NCBI GenBank assembly: GCA_002367235.1
Contig: DFBC01000118.1
Span: 1-27,851, forward strand
Source: Cellvibrionales bacterium UBA3090
GTDB taxonomy: Bacteria > Pseudomonadota > Gammaproteobacteria > Pseudomonadales > Porticoccaceae
DNA: 27,851 bases
Direction: 5' to 3'
Shown: in pieces, positions 17,760-24,739 of the stretch
Numbering within the stretch: the first letter of the stretch is position 1
Layout: the number at the start of each line of letters is the position of its first letter
Notes under the pieces: model-generated
The model's input: only the letters and a program-made list of their open reading frames with translations
The model's database searches: none
What the model was told of the DNA's origin: nothing
Made by a program: the position numbers and the translations under genes

Positions 17760-17997
17760 GTGTTTAGATTTGTGCGGATGCTTGAAATTACTATTGGGTT
17801 GATCTAAGACAAACAATTTCTGTCGTGGGAGATGGGGCGTGGTACAGATAAACCCTCCGTGGCGGAAACAACAGCTGGCCAAGAGGTTGCTTTTAACTCG
17901 TGCATAGTCATTATTTGCTATTTCCACGGCATAAGTCAGTTGCCCCGTCCTAGAATAAAGTTCCAGGGGCAGGTTCGTCGTAGTAATAGGAGTCGTT
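17737..17997. other. Intergenic region between feoA and the YqfO-like gene
   Basis: About 260 bases without a credible gene. Apart from the feoAB -35 area at the left edge, the only structure I see is a possible stem at 17941-17971, where TGCCCC pairs with GGGGCA and an inner GAA/TTC stacks over a TAAAG loop. It sits between any upstream promoter and the AGGAG of the next gene. No convincing promoter for that gene was found by eye; TAGAAT at 17951 lies inside the stem. Confidence 0.4.
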
Positions 17998-18315
17998 ATG
18001 CATAAGTTGGTTTTCTTTGTTCCCGTGAGTCATGTAGATGTGGTCAAGCAAGCGGTATTTGATGCCGGGGCAGGGCGTATAGGGAACTATGAGCATTGTT
18101 CATGGCAGGTGTTGGGTGAGGGACAGTTTCGGCCAATGGACGGTAGCTCTCCCTTTGTCGGGTGTCTGGGCGAGATGGCGCAGGTTGAAGAGTATCGGGT
18201 TGAAATGGTGTGTGCAGATGAGTTGCTTCAGGAGGCAGTAAGGGCTCTGCTCGCTGCCCACCCCTACGAAGAGCCTGCCTATGATGTTTGGCAGCTGGCT
18301 GAAGTGATTGTTTAG
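17998..18315 (+). CDS. Stand-alone Nif3-insert (YqfO-like) domain protein
   Basis: 105 aa, matching the short single-domain proteins often labelled NGG1p-interacting factor NIF3 or YqfO family. It corresponds to the PII/CutA-like domain inserted within larger Nif3/YqfO proteins. Diagnostic segments are GAGRIGNYEHCSW (24-36), GEGQFRP (40-46) and AHPYEEPAYDV (87-97). No catalytic role is established for the isolated domain. The histidines and glutamates in the last motif resemble those near metal sites in related folds, but that is inference. AGGAG lies eight bases upstream of the ATG. It stands alone: feoA diverges on one side and the Nudix gene converges on the other. Confidence 0.88.
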   Translation: MHKLVFFVPVSHVDVVKQAVFDAGAGRIGNYEHCSWQVLGEGQFRPMDGSSPFVGCLGEMAQVEEYRVEMVCADELLQEAVRALLAAHPYEEPAYDVWQLAEVIV

Positions 18316-18374
18316 CCGGTCAAGCAGCGGTGGGATGTTGTTGTCAGGCCGCTACTGATCCGGGTGGAGGTTTG

Positions 18375-18926
18375 TCACGACCTTGGGCCTTTCCAGGGGC
18401 GTTCTATCGTGCCAGTGCGGACTGTGCTGAGATGACTCTTGAGGTCTTCAAAATGATAATGTAGGGCGAGTTCAATAACGGGAAAAGCAAGGTTGTCCCA
18501 GGGGATATTTTGTTCGCTAAATAAGTCAACCTCCAGAGATTCGATGCCTGGGCTGAAATTTAAATCACTCATGGTTCCGCGATAAAAGATATAAACCTGA
18601 TTGATATAGGGGATGTCAAAAATGCCAGATAGCATCGGGCTATCAATTTGGGCATTGGCTTCTTCTGCACATTCGCGAAGCGCGCCTTGAAGGGCCGTTT
18701 CACCATTTTCCATAAATCCGGCTGGTAGCGTCCAGAGGCCATATCGAGGCTCAATGGCACGCCTACACAGTAGTACCTGGTTATCTATAATAGGAATACA
18801 GCCAGCGATAATGCGGGGGTTTTGGTAATGGATCGCGTTACAGTGATCGCAAACATGTCGTTCGCGATTATCGCCTTCTGGAATTTTAAGGCTGATGGGT
18901 TTTCCACATTGACTGCAAAAGTTCAT
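18375..18926 (-). CDS. Nudix hydrolase with N-terminal zinc ribbon
   Basis: 183 aa. Residues 1-35 form a zinc ribbon with Cys4, Cys7, Cys26 and Cys29 (CSQC, CDHC), like that of NADH pyrophosphatase NudC. The Nudix fold follows, with the box at 70-92: Gly70, Glu76, then RECAEE (84-89). The glycine near the end of the consensus box is replaced by asparagine (Asn91), while the metal-binding glutamates are intact. The protein lacks the long N-terminal domain of true NudC, so the substrate (an ADP-ribose- or NADH-type dinucleotide is likely) cannot be fixed from sequence. It is transcribed away from the CoA-pyrophosphatase-type Nudix gene across an 80-base spacer. Confidence 0.88.
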   Translation of the reverse strand: MNFCSQCGKPISLKIPEGDNRERHVCDHCNAIHYQNPRIIAGCIPIIDNQVLLCRRAIEPRYGLWTLPAGFMENGETALQGALRECAEEANAQIDSPMLSGIFDIPYINQVYIFYRGTMSDLNFSPGIESLEVDLFSEQNIPWDNLAFPVIELALHYHFEDLKSHLSTVRTGTIERPWKGPRS

Positions 18927-18952
18927 AAAACATCACTAGAGTAGAAAAAAGT

Positions 18953-18968
18953 CTGGTTCGGTAACCAG
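18953..18968. repeat. Inverted repeat in the divergent Nudix spacer, possible operator
   Basis: CTGGTT-CGGT-AACCAG is a perfect 6-bp inverted repeat with a 4-base centre. It lies between the two divergent Nudix genes and overlaps the -10 box of the minus-strand gene. It could be a repressor site or, in RNA, a small hairpin in the 5' leader of that gene. Confidence 0.45.
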
Positions 18969-18995
18969 TATATATAAATGTGGGGTATCTCTAAA
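18967..18995 (-). promoter_or_regulatory. Promoter for the zinc-ribbon Nudix gene
   Basis: On the minus strand, TTTAGA (18990-18995) and TATACT (18967-18972) are separated by 17 bases. They match sigma70 consensus at four and five of six positions. The predicted start is about 34 bases before the ATG. The -10 overlaps one arm of the inverted repeat at 18953-18968. Confidence 0.5.
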
Positions 18996-19006
18996 ATGGC
19001 AAAGAT

Positions 19007-19621
19007 ATGTTGAGTTTAATTACACAGCGGCTTCAACCACTAACCGTCGAGCGTTTAATGCCCCAAGATGATGAGTTGGGTGAGGCAGCTATTTTACTTG
19101 CGGTTACCAATGAGCCTGATGATCCGAAAATAATTCTGACTAAACGTGCCGAGCATTTGGCATCCCACGCAGGTGAGGTGGCCTTTCCTGGGGGGAAATG
19201 GGAGCGTGGTGACGCTGACCTACTGGAGACAGCGCTTCGAGAAACACAGGAAGAAATTGATTTATCGCCAGATCAGGTTGATGTGATCGCCAGTATGCCT
19301 GCCAGCCAAACTAGACATAGCATGCGAGTTAGGCCTTATGTGGGCCTGGTATCATCAGAATCCGTGCTTACCGCAAATCCGGATGAGTTAGATGCGGTAT
19401 TTCATGTGCCACTTAGGTATTTTCTAGATCAAACAAATCTCACGGTTGAGCGATTTGTCGGGCCTGACTACAGCCTGCGTATGCCGTGTTATGTTTATCA
19501 GGGTTACCGTATTTGGGGTTTTTCGCTGGTGGTGTTGGTGGAGTTTCTTAATCTGACCCTGGATGCAGACATTCAGCTTCGGTATCCAGATAAAATTAGT
19601 CTAAGACCGGAGGTCGATTGA
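19007..19621 (+). CDS. CoA pyrophosphatase-type Nudix hydrolase
   Basis: 204 aa, related to E. coli NudL (YeaB) and human NUDT7/8. These belong to the group carrying the UPF0035 signature linked to coenzyme A pyrophosphatase activity (CoA to 3',5'-ADP plus 4'-phosphopantetheine). The signature is seen as LTKRAEHLASHAGEVAFPGG (44-63), directly followed by the Nudix box with RETQEE (78-83). As in NudL, the first glutamate of the generic box is an aspartate (Asp69). The ribosome-binding site is weak. An ATG 12 bases upstream is blocked by a stop within six codons. The DUF1289 gene follows after 63 bases and may be co-transcribed. Activity is inferred from the motif. Confidence 0.9.
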   Translation: MLSLITQRLQPLTVERLMPQDDELGEAAILLAVTNEPDDPKIILTKRAEHLASHAGEVAFPGGKWERGDADLLETALRETQEEIDLSPDQVDVIASMPASQTRHSMRVRPYVGLVSSESVLTANPDELDAVFHVPLRYFLDQTNLTVERFVGPDYSLRMPCYVYQGYRIWGFSLVVLVEFLNLTLDADIQLRYPDKISLRPEVD

Positions 19622-19644
19622 GTTGCAACCTGAGGTGGATTGAG
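19611..19644 (+). repeat. Imperfect 12-bp direct repeat across the Nudix stop codon
   Basis: AGGTCGATTGAG (19611-19622) recurs as AGGTGGATTGAG (19633-19644), one mismatch and a 22-base period. The first copy contains the gene's stop codon. This is probably a small tandem duplication. Confidence 0.5.
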
Positions 19645-19684
19645 CTGATAATTTACACCACGTTTAATTTCTACAGGAACAATC

Positions 19685-19867
19685 ATGCCCGGAACCATTA
19701 CCTCACCCTGTGTTTCCATCTGCTCCATGGATAGTAAAGATGTTTGCATTGGCTGTTATCGAACAGCCAAAGAGATTCGCGAATGGCTTTTAATGGAAGA
19801 TGATGAGCGGCTGGAGGTGATTGCAAAAGCTGCCGAGCGCGGGAGAGAGAACAACCCCTTTGCCTGA
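19685..19867 (+). CDS. DUF1289 family small four-cysteine protein
   Basis: 60 aa, beginning TSPCVSICSMDS after a short lead and matching DUF1289. Four cysteines (Cys9, Cys13, Cys21, Cys24; pattern C-x3-C-x7-C-x2-C) are followed by the conserved EIREW and a charged helical tail. The cysteine arrangement suggests a zinc or iron-sulfur site, but no function is established for the family that I know of. AGGA sits eight bases upstream of the ATG. It follows the CoA-pyrophosphatase-type gene on the same strand and is convergent with the CorB-like gene. The small size and intact family pattern argue that it is real. Confidence 0.87.
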   Translation: MPGTITSPCVSICSMDSKDVCIGCYRTAKEIREWLLMEDDERLEVIAKAAERGRENNPFA

Positions 19868-19914
19868 TTTTAGTCCGCACCGAGGTGGTTGGAACTCTTA
19901 ATGTGTGGAGTTAA

Positions 19915-21216
19915 TTAGTCTTCGTCCTCCTCATCGGCATCCTCTGATGAGTTGTTAATTAATAGGCTTCGAACCCTTATCTTCTTGACCCTCTTGTTTT
20001 TGAGTTCCAGGGTTTCGAAGCGGTAGTGCCCAATGGTAAAGGTGACATTACCATCTGGAATGTTTTCCAGGTGCTCAAGAACCAGTCCGTTAATGGTTTT
20101 TGGGCCGTCTGTAGGTAAATCCCAGTTGTTCGCTTTGTTGATGTCCCGAATTGTCGCGGTGCCATCAATTTCAAAGGTGCGATTTTCCAGCTCAACAATT
20201 TCTTCCTGCTCGTCCTCTGCTTTGTTGGTGGTAAAGTCGCCGACAATTTCTTCAAGTATGTCTTCCATGGTGACGAGCCCCTCTACTTCACCGTACTCAT
20301 CTACCACAAGCCCAATTCGTCGACGGACCTGTCGGAAATTCAGCAGCTGTTTATTGAGCGGGGTGTTTTCTGGGACAAAATAGGGTTCCCGTGAAAATCG
20401 TTTGATGGCCTCCTTGGTTAAACCCTCTCCACCACTACGCAGCAAGCGGGTGACATTTTTCATGTGGAGGAAGCCTTCGATGTTATTTATGTCGCCATGG
20501 AAAACCGGAAGTCGGGTATAGCCACAGTTGATAATGGTGGTAAGCAGGGATTCAATATCGTCTTCTAGATTTAGGCCCACAATCTCTTTTCTGGGGACCA
20601 TGATGTCGTTCACCGACACGGTTTCCAGATCTAGAATATTGATGAGCATACCCTGATGTTCGGGTATTTTTTGGCTGGAGACATCAACCACAGTGCGGAT
20701 TTCATCTTTGCTCAGGCCAAAATCCTGGCGGTTTTTTGTGTTGATACCAAAAATCCGAAGCAATCCGTTGGATACGTGATTGACTATCCATACGGCAGGG
20801 TAGAAAAGGATTAAAAGGGGTTTCAGTATATGGCTGGCGGTAAAGGCAATGCCCTCGGGGTGCAGCGCCGCAACTGTTTTAGGCGTGACCTCGGAAAAAA
20901 TAAGTACAGCAAGTGTGAGCAAGATGGTGGCAACAAAAATGCCAGCATCGCCATACAGGCGTAGAGCAATGACGGTAGCAATAGCTGAGGCCAGAATGTT
21001 AACCAGATTGTTGCCGATTAAAATAATTCCGATCAGCCGGTCTGGGCGTTTCAGCAGCTTGTACGCTTTGCGGGCACCCCGGTATTTCTTGCGCAGATGT
21101 TTCAACCGATAACGGTTGAGGGCCATCATGGCTGTTTCAGAACTGGAAAAAAAAGCCGATAGTATCAGCAGGCTGCCAAGTATGCTGAAAAGCAGCCACA
21201 GAGGGGCGTCGTCCAA
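19915..21216 (-). CDS. corB: CorB/CNNM-type membrane transporter with CBS pair
   Basis: 433 aa, like E. coli YfjD (CorB). Order of domains: DUF21/CNNM membrane domain (about 1-185, with FSSSETAMMALNRYRLKHL and LIGNNLVNILAS), a CBS pair (about 195-325, with DIMVPRKEIVGLNL and RIGLVVDEYGEVEGLVTME), and a CorC_HlyC domain (about 345-420). A short acidic tail, SSEDADEEDED, ends the protein. The family is linked to Mg2+ (and Co2+) export gated by Mg-ATP binding at the CBS pair. The start appears to be TTG at 21216, with GAGG eleven bases upstream; the N-terminus MDDAPLWLLF then fits the family length. It lies 104 bases after ypjD on the same strand. Confidence 0.9.
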   Translation of the reverse strand: MDDAPLWLLFSILGSLLILSAFFSSSETAMMALNRYRLKHLRKKYRGARKAYKLLKRPDRLIGIILIGNNLVNILASAIATVIALRLYGDAGIFVATILLTLAVLIFSEVTPKTVAALHPEGIAFTASHILKPLLILFYPAVWIVNHVSNGLLRIFGINTKNRQDFGLSKDEIRTVVDVSSQKIPEHQGMLINILDLETVSVNDIMVPRKEIVGLNLEDDIESLLTTIINCGYTRLPVFHGDINNIEGFLHMKNVTRLLRSGGEGLTKEAIKRFSREPYFVPENTPLNKQLLNFRQVRRRIGLVVDEYGEVEGLVTMEDILEEIVGDFTTNKAEDEQEEIVELENRTFEIDGTATIRDINKANNWDLPTDGPKTINGLVLEHLENIPDGNVTFTIGHYRFETLELKNKRVKKIRVRSLLINNSSEDADEEDED

Positions 21217-21320
21217 AGGAGGAAAAACCTCGTATTCTTATTGGGCTGGACATGTTGAAGAAGTTTGCGGCAATTGGCAAGTATTCTATGCCCTGCCTGG
21301 GCCCTGGGTTAACGCGTCGA

Positions 21321-22112
21321 CTAATTGCTGAGAATGACTTCAATGACGAACTTGCTTCCCCAGTAGGCCAGCACCATTGCGCTAAACCCGACAAGTGTCC
21401 AGCGAATGGCGGTGTTGCCCCGCCAGCCTTTTACATGCCGTCCCCACAACAAAATGCCATAGAACAGCCACGCACATAAGGAGAAAACGGTTTTATGGAC
21501 TAAGTGCTGAGCAAAAAAGTCTTCAAAGAACAAAAAGCCGGTGAGTAGGGAGAGAGTCAGTAGCCCGAAACCGGCCCAGAGTACTTCGAACAGCAGAGAT
21601 TCCATCGTTTGTAACGGCGGAATAGTTTGTAGAAAACTGCCCAGGTGCTTGTGGCGAAGACGCCAATTTTGAAGTGCCAATAATAGCGCTTGAAATGCAG
21701 CAATAGTCATTAAGCTGTAGGAGAGAATGGAAATAAATATATGAGCACCTATGGGCGCTGATACAGACTCCCAAAAGACGCCTTCACTGCCGGTGGCCAT
21801 CGTTACGGCAATGGTTAGTGCGGCGATTGGAAAGAGAAACAAAAATAGGTTGTGAATAGGTTTACGCAAGCTGCTGATAAGCACGATTAGATTAATCGTA
21901 AATGAGATGGTTGTGCTCATGGGGAGTAAGCCGAAGTCCAGCCCCCATTCTGTGAATACCCACTGGATGCTCGTATAGCCGTGTAAAATTATAGCGGCAG
22001 CTGCGACGAATTGCAGTGGCGCAACTGGCAAAGTGGGGTGTTTGCGCAATTGCAGCACCTGATAGAGGGTTGCGCAAAGATATAGGGCAATGGAAGCTGT
22101 AGCGCTTAGCAT
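21321..22112 (-). CDS. ypjD: CcsA-like inner-membrane protein YpjD
   Basis: 263 aa, the same length as E. coli YpjD, with about eight hydrophobic segments. It belongs to the cytochrome c assembly (CcmC/CcmF/CcsA) membrane superfamily: note SAPIGAHIFISILSYSLMT and the C-terminal HLVHKTVFSLCAWLFYGILL with candidate haem-facing histidines. The tryptophan-rich WWD haem-handling motif of true cytochrome c assembly proteins is not visible, so a direct role in haem export is doubtful. It is divergent from ffh and upstream of corB, the same trio arrangement as in E. coli, which supports the name and hints at a role with CorB. Confidence 0.88.
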   Translation of the reverse strand: MLSATASIALYLCATLYQVLQLRKHPTLPVAPLQFVAAAAIILHGYTSIQWVFTEWGLDFGLLPMSTTISFTINLIVLISSLRKPIHNLFLFLFPIAALTIAVTMATGSEGVFWESVSAPIGAHIFISILSYSLMTIAAFQALLLALQNWRLRHKHLGSFLQTIPPLQTMESLLFEVLWAGFGLLTLSLLTGFLFFEDFFAQHLVHKTVFSLCAWLFYGILLWGRHVKGWRGNTAIRWTLVGFSAMVLAYWGSKFVIEVILSN

Positions 22113-22194
22113 AAGTATGTTATTCGTTGTTTGGGGGCAAAGTGTGTCATAGATATTCCTAGGCGAAAAGAGGTCATGCCAAACCGGTGTTAGT

Positions 22195-22206
22195 TTCGGT
22201 TATACT
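22195..22206 (+). promoter_or_regulatory. Possible ffh promoter (-10 only)
   Basis: TATACT at 22201-22206 lies about 46 bases before the ffh start in the divergent ypjD-ffh spacer. No acceptable -35 is found at 16-18 bases, so this is tentative. Confidence 0.3.
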
Positions 22207-22252
22207 CTATGCCTCCTTTAACTGACAACATGACGACAAAATACCCATGGCG

Positions 22253-23668
22253 ATGTTTGAAAACCTGAGCGACCGCTTATCTCACTCCCTAAAAAAGATT
22301 TCCGGTAAAGCCAGTTTAACCGAAGAAAATATTCAGGAAACTCTCCGCGAAGTACGGATGGCGATGTTGGAAGCCGATGTGGCATTGCCCGTCGTTAAAA
22401 CCTTTGTGGAGGGCGTGAAGCAGCGTGCTTTGGGCAAAGAAGTTGGTCAGAGTCTTAACCCGGGTCAGCAGTTTCTAAAAATTGTTCAGGCAGAGCTTGA
22501 ACATGTGATGGGCGATAGTAACGAGGAGCTTAACCTTGCTGCTCAGCCCCCCGCAGTCGTATTGATGGCTGGTTTGCAGGGTGCAGGTAAAACCACTTCG
22601 GTCGCCAAGCTGGCCAAATACCTCACTGAGCGTCAGAAGAAAAAAGTTATGGTGGTGAGTGTGGATGTTTACCGTCCTGCCGCTATCAAGCAGCTAGAAA
22701 CACTGGCCGGTGAAGTGGGGGTTGAATACTTTCACAGCACCTCAGATCAAAAGCCCGTTGATATTGCTCGCCAGGCAGTGCAATCCGCTAAAACAAAGTT
22801 TATGGATGTGTTGCTGGTCGATACGGCCGGTCGCCTCCATGTAGACGAAGAGCTGATGGTGGAGATTCAGCAGCTTCACAAGGCCGTTAACCCGGTGGAA
22901 ACACTGTTCGTTATCGATGCCATGATAGGCCAGGATGCGGTGGTTACGGCTAAAGCCTTTAATGAGGCCCTTCCATTGACCGGCGTGATACTTACTAAGG
23001 TGGATGGCGATGCCCGCGGTGGTGCGGCCTTGTCAGTACGCCAGGTGACCGGTAAGCCCATCAAGTTCCTGGGCGTAGGCGAGAAAACTGATGCGCTAGA
23101 GCCGTTTTACCCTGAGCGAATAGCCTCGAGAATTCTTGGTATGGGCGATGTGATGTCGCTGATCGAAGAAGTTGAACAGAAAGTCGACCGCAAGAAAGCC
23201 GAGAGGTTGGCTCAAAAAGTAGCAAAGGGTAAGAAGTTTGACCTGAATGATCTGCGTGACCAGCTTCAGCAAATGAATAATATGGGTGGCTTTTCCAGTA
23301 TGCTTGAAAAGCTGCCGGGTATGGGAAATATGTCCCAGATGGTAGAGCAGGCGAATATGGGTAAGCAGTTTGCTCGTATGGAGTCGATTATCAACTCCAT
23401 GACACCAGCTGAGCGAAGCAATCCAGATATTCTTAATGGTTCCCGTAAGCGTCGGATTACTCAGGGTTCTGGTACAACCCTTCAAGATCTTAATCGCCTG
23501 CTTAAGCAGCATAAGCAAATGGGCAAGATGATGAAGAAAATGAAGGGGAAGGGAATGCAGCGGATGATGCAGGGAATGGCCGGAGGGATGCCCGGAGGTG
23601 GTGGAATGCCCGGTGGTGGAATGCCTCCTGGGGGATTTCCTCCTGGTGGTGGAAAATTCCCGTTCTAA
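22253..23668 (+). CDS. ffh: Signal recognition particle protein Ffh
   Basis: SRP54-type GTPase that, with 4.5S RNA, delivers nascent inner-membrane proteins to FtsY and SecYEG. It is 471 aa from the chosen ATG. The N domain leads into the G domain: GLQGAGKTTSVAKLAKYL (P-loop), DVYRPAAIKQLETL, DTAGRLHVDEELM and TKVDGDARGGAAL. The methionine-rich M domain has MNNMGGFSSMLEKLPGMG and the SGSRKRRI-like NGSRKRRITQGSG RNA-binding helix. A Gly/Pro/Met-rich tail ends in KFPF. The ATG at 22253 gives the common family start MFENLSDRL; an ATG two codons earlier (22247) is equally possible. Neither has a clear Shine-Dalgarno. Confidence 0.96.
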   Translation: MFENLSDRLSHSLKKISGKASLTEENIQETLREVRMAMLEADVALPVVKTFVEGVKQRALGKEVGQSLNPGQQFLKIVQAELEHVMGDSNEELNLAAQPPAVVLMAGLQGAGKTTSVAKLAKYLTERQKKKVMVVSVDVYRPAAIKQLETLAGEVGVEYFHSTSDQKPVDIARQAVQSAKTKFMDVLLVDTAGRLHVDEELMVEIQQLHKAVNPVETLFVIDAMIGQDAVVTAKAFNEALPLTGVILTKVDGDARGGAALSVRQVTGKPIKFLGVGEKTDALEPFYPERIASRILGMGDVMSLIEEVEQKVDRKKAERLAQKVAKGKKFDLNDLRDQLQQMNNMGGFSSMLEKLPGMGNMSQMVEQANMGKQFARMESIINSMTPAERSNPDILNGSRKRRITQGSGTTLQDLNRLLKQHKQMGKMMKKMKGKGMQRMMQGMAGGMPGGGGMPGGGMPPGGFPPGGGKFPF

Positions 23669-23677
23669 GTCTTAACT

Positions 23678-23699
23678 AGAGGGTGTTTTAATCCTCTTT
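23678..23699 (+). terminator. Weak hairpin after ffh
   Basis: AGAGGGT pairs with ATCCTCT (one G-T pair) around a GTTTTA loop, nine bases after the ffh stop. It is followed by only a short TTTA. It may be a partial terminator separating ffh from the rpsP promoter. Confidence 0.35.
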
Positions 23700-23716
23700 A
23701 TAGCTAGGTTTCAAGC

Positions 23717-23745
23717 TATACACGTCGTTATGTTTTCGATATAAT
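23717..23745 (+). promoter_or_regulatory. rpsP operon promoter
   Basis: TATACA (four of six matches to -35), a 17-base spacer, and a perfect TATAAT -10 (23740-23745). The bases just after it, CCCGCGCC, make a G+C-rich discriminator. Such discriminators are characteristic of stringently controlled ribosomal promoters, so ppGpp/DksA repression is likely. The predicted start near 23752 gives a leader of about 100 bases. Confidence 0.75.
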
Positions 23746-23760
23746 CCCGCGCCTTTGCAG

Positions 23761-23782
23761 ATGCCCGGTTTTAGCCGGGCAT
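23761..23782 (+). promoter_or_regulatory. Stem-loop in the rpsP 5' leader
   Basis: ATGCCCGG and CCGGGCAT form a perfect 8-bp stem with a TTTTAG loop, starting about ten bases into the predicted transcript. No T-tract follows, so it is not an ordinary terminator. It may stabilise the mRNA or take part in leader regulation. A second, weaker stem (GCTGTGCCC / GGGTGTGGC, several G-T pairs) follows at about 23786-23810. Confidence 0.6.
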
Positions 23783-23852
23783 TGTGCTGTGCCCTAAGCA
23801 TGGGTGTGGCGGCTAATAATTTTGATACCGTTAAATATAGAAGAGAAGCTTC

Positions 23853-24101
23853 ATGGTAACTATTCGTTTGGCTCGTGGTGGCTCTAAAAAGCGCCCTTTT
23901 TATCACATCAATGTCACTGATAGCCGTAAGGCTCGTGATGGACGTTACATTGAGCGTATTGGTTTCTTCAACCCGGTTGCCCGTGGTCAGGAAGAGCGTC
24001 TGCGTGTTGATGTTGAACGTGTTCAACACTGGGTAGGACAAGGTGCAGGTTTATCTGACCGTGTTTCTCAGTTGGTGAAAGAAGCTTCCGCACAAGCCTA
24101 A
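23853..24101 (+). CDS. rpsP: 30S ribosomal protein S16
   Basis: 82 aa, exactly the usual bS16 length. MVTIRLARGGSKKRPFYHIN, then DSRKARDGRYIERIGFFNP and the helix with DVERVQHWVGQGAGLSDRV, identify it beyond doubt. It is a structural protein of the small-subunit body needed for 30S assembly. AAGAGAAG lies five bases upstream of the ATG. It is the first gene of rpsP-rimM-trmD-rplS, with eight bases to rimM. Confidence 0.98.
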   Translation: MVTIRLARGGSKKRPFYHINVTDSRKARDGRYIERIGFFNPVARGQEERLRVDVERVQHWVGQGAGLSDRVSQLVKEASAQA

Positions 24102-24109
24102 TTTAGGTA

Positions 24110-24676
24110 ATGGATGGCAAGCAGCGCCCGAGCAAAATGAAATCGACACAACCTGTTTTGGTTGATCCGGTTGTAGTTGGGCGTATTACTACCGTTCATG
24201 GTATTAAGGGTTGGGTAAAGGTTCACTCATACACCGAACATGCCGAGGATTTCTTTCAGTACCCACCTTGGTGGCTAAAGACTCCGGATGGATGGCGAGA
24301 GATTGAGATTGATCAATGTCGAGCCACTAGCAAGGGATTGTTGGTTCATATCGTCGGTGTCGATGATCGGGACGTTGCCAGGCAATATTGTCAGTTAAAT
24401 ATTGTTGTAGAAAAATCGCGGTTTCCCGAGTTGGAGCAGGGCGAATACTACTGGCACCAGCTTGAAGGTCTCACTGTAATGACTTGTCAGGGTGATATTC
24501 GCCTCGGTGTGGTCGACAGTTTGATGGAAACCGGTGCAAATGATGTGCTGGTGGTTAAAGGCGATAAAACTAGCCTGGATCGCGAGGAGCGGTTGATTCC
24601 TTATACGGAGCAGTTCGTATTGGGCGTTGATCTTGACGCGGGCAGGATTAATGTTGACTGGGATCCTGATTTCTAG
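24110..24676 (+). CDS. rimM: Ribosome maturation factor RimM
   Basis: 16S rRNA processing and 30S head-assembly factor that binds S19. It is 188 aa from the first ATG (E. coli 182). The N-terminal barrel has VVVGRITTVHGIKGWVKVHS, and the C-terminal PRC-barrel has EYYWHQLEGLTV, METGANDVLVVKG and the terminal NVDWDPDF. The start is uncertain: ATG at 24110 has only an AGG two bases away, while ATG at 24137 (MKSTQPVLV) also gives a normal length of 179 aa. Neither has a strong ribosome-binding site, in keeping with the low expression of rimM relative to the flanking ribosomal genes known in E. coli. Confidence 0.96.
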   Translation: MDGKQRPSKMKSTQPVLVDPVVVGRITTVHGIKGWVKVHSYTEHAEDFFQYPPWWLKTPDGWREIEIDQCRATSKGLLVHIVGVDDRDVARQYCQLNIVVEKSRFPELEQGEYYWHQLEGLTVMTCQGDIRLGVVDSLMETGANDVLVVKGDKTSLDREERLIPYTEQFVLGVDLDAGRINVDWDPDF

Positions 24677-24739
24677 CTTCACCCAACCAGTTTCAATATT
24701 GCAATAAAGACCAAGTATAACTAGTGGAGCAATGTGACA

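Noticed and set aside
17679..17927. 82-codon minus-strand open frame upstream of feoA
   Set aside because: It covers the feoAB promoter and the start of feoA in another frame and has no recognisable features.
18316..18374. AGCGG...CCGCT stem between the YqfO-like and Nudix genes
   Set aside because: A 5-bp stem with a long loop and no T-tract on either strand.
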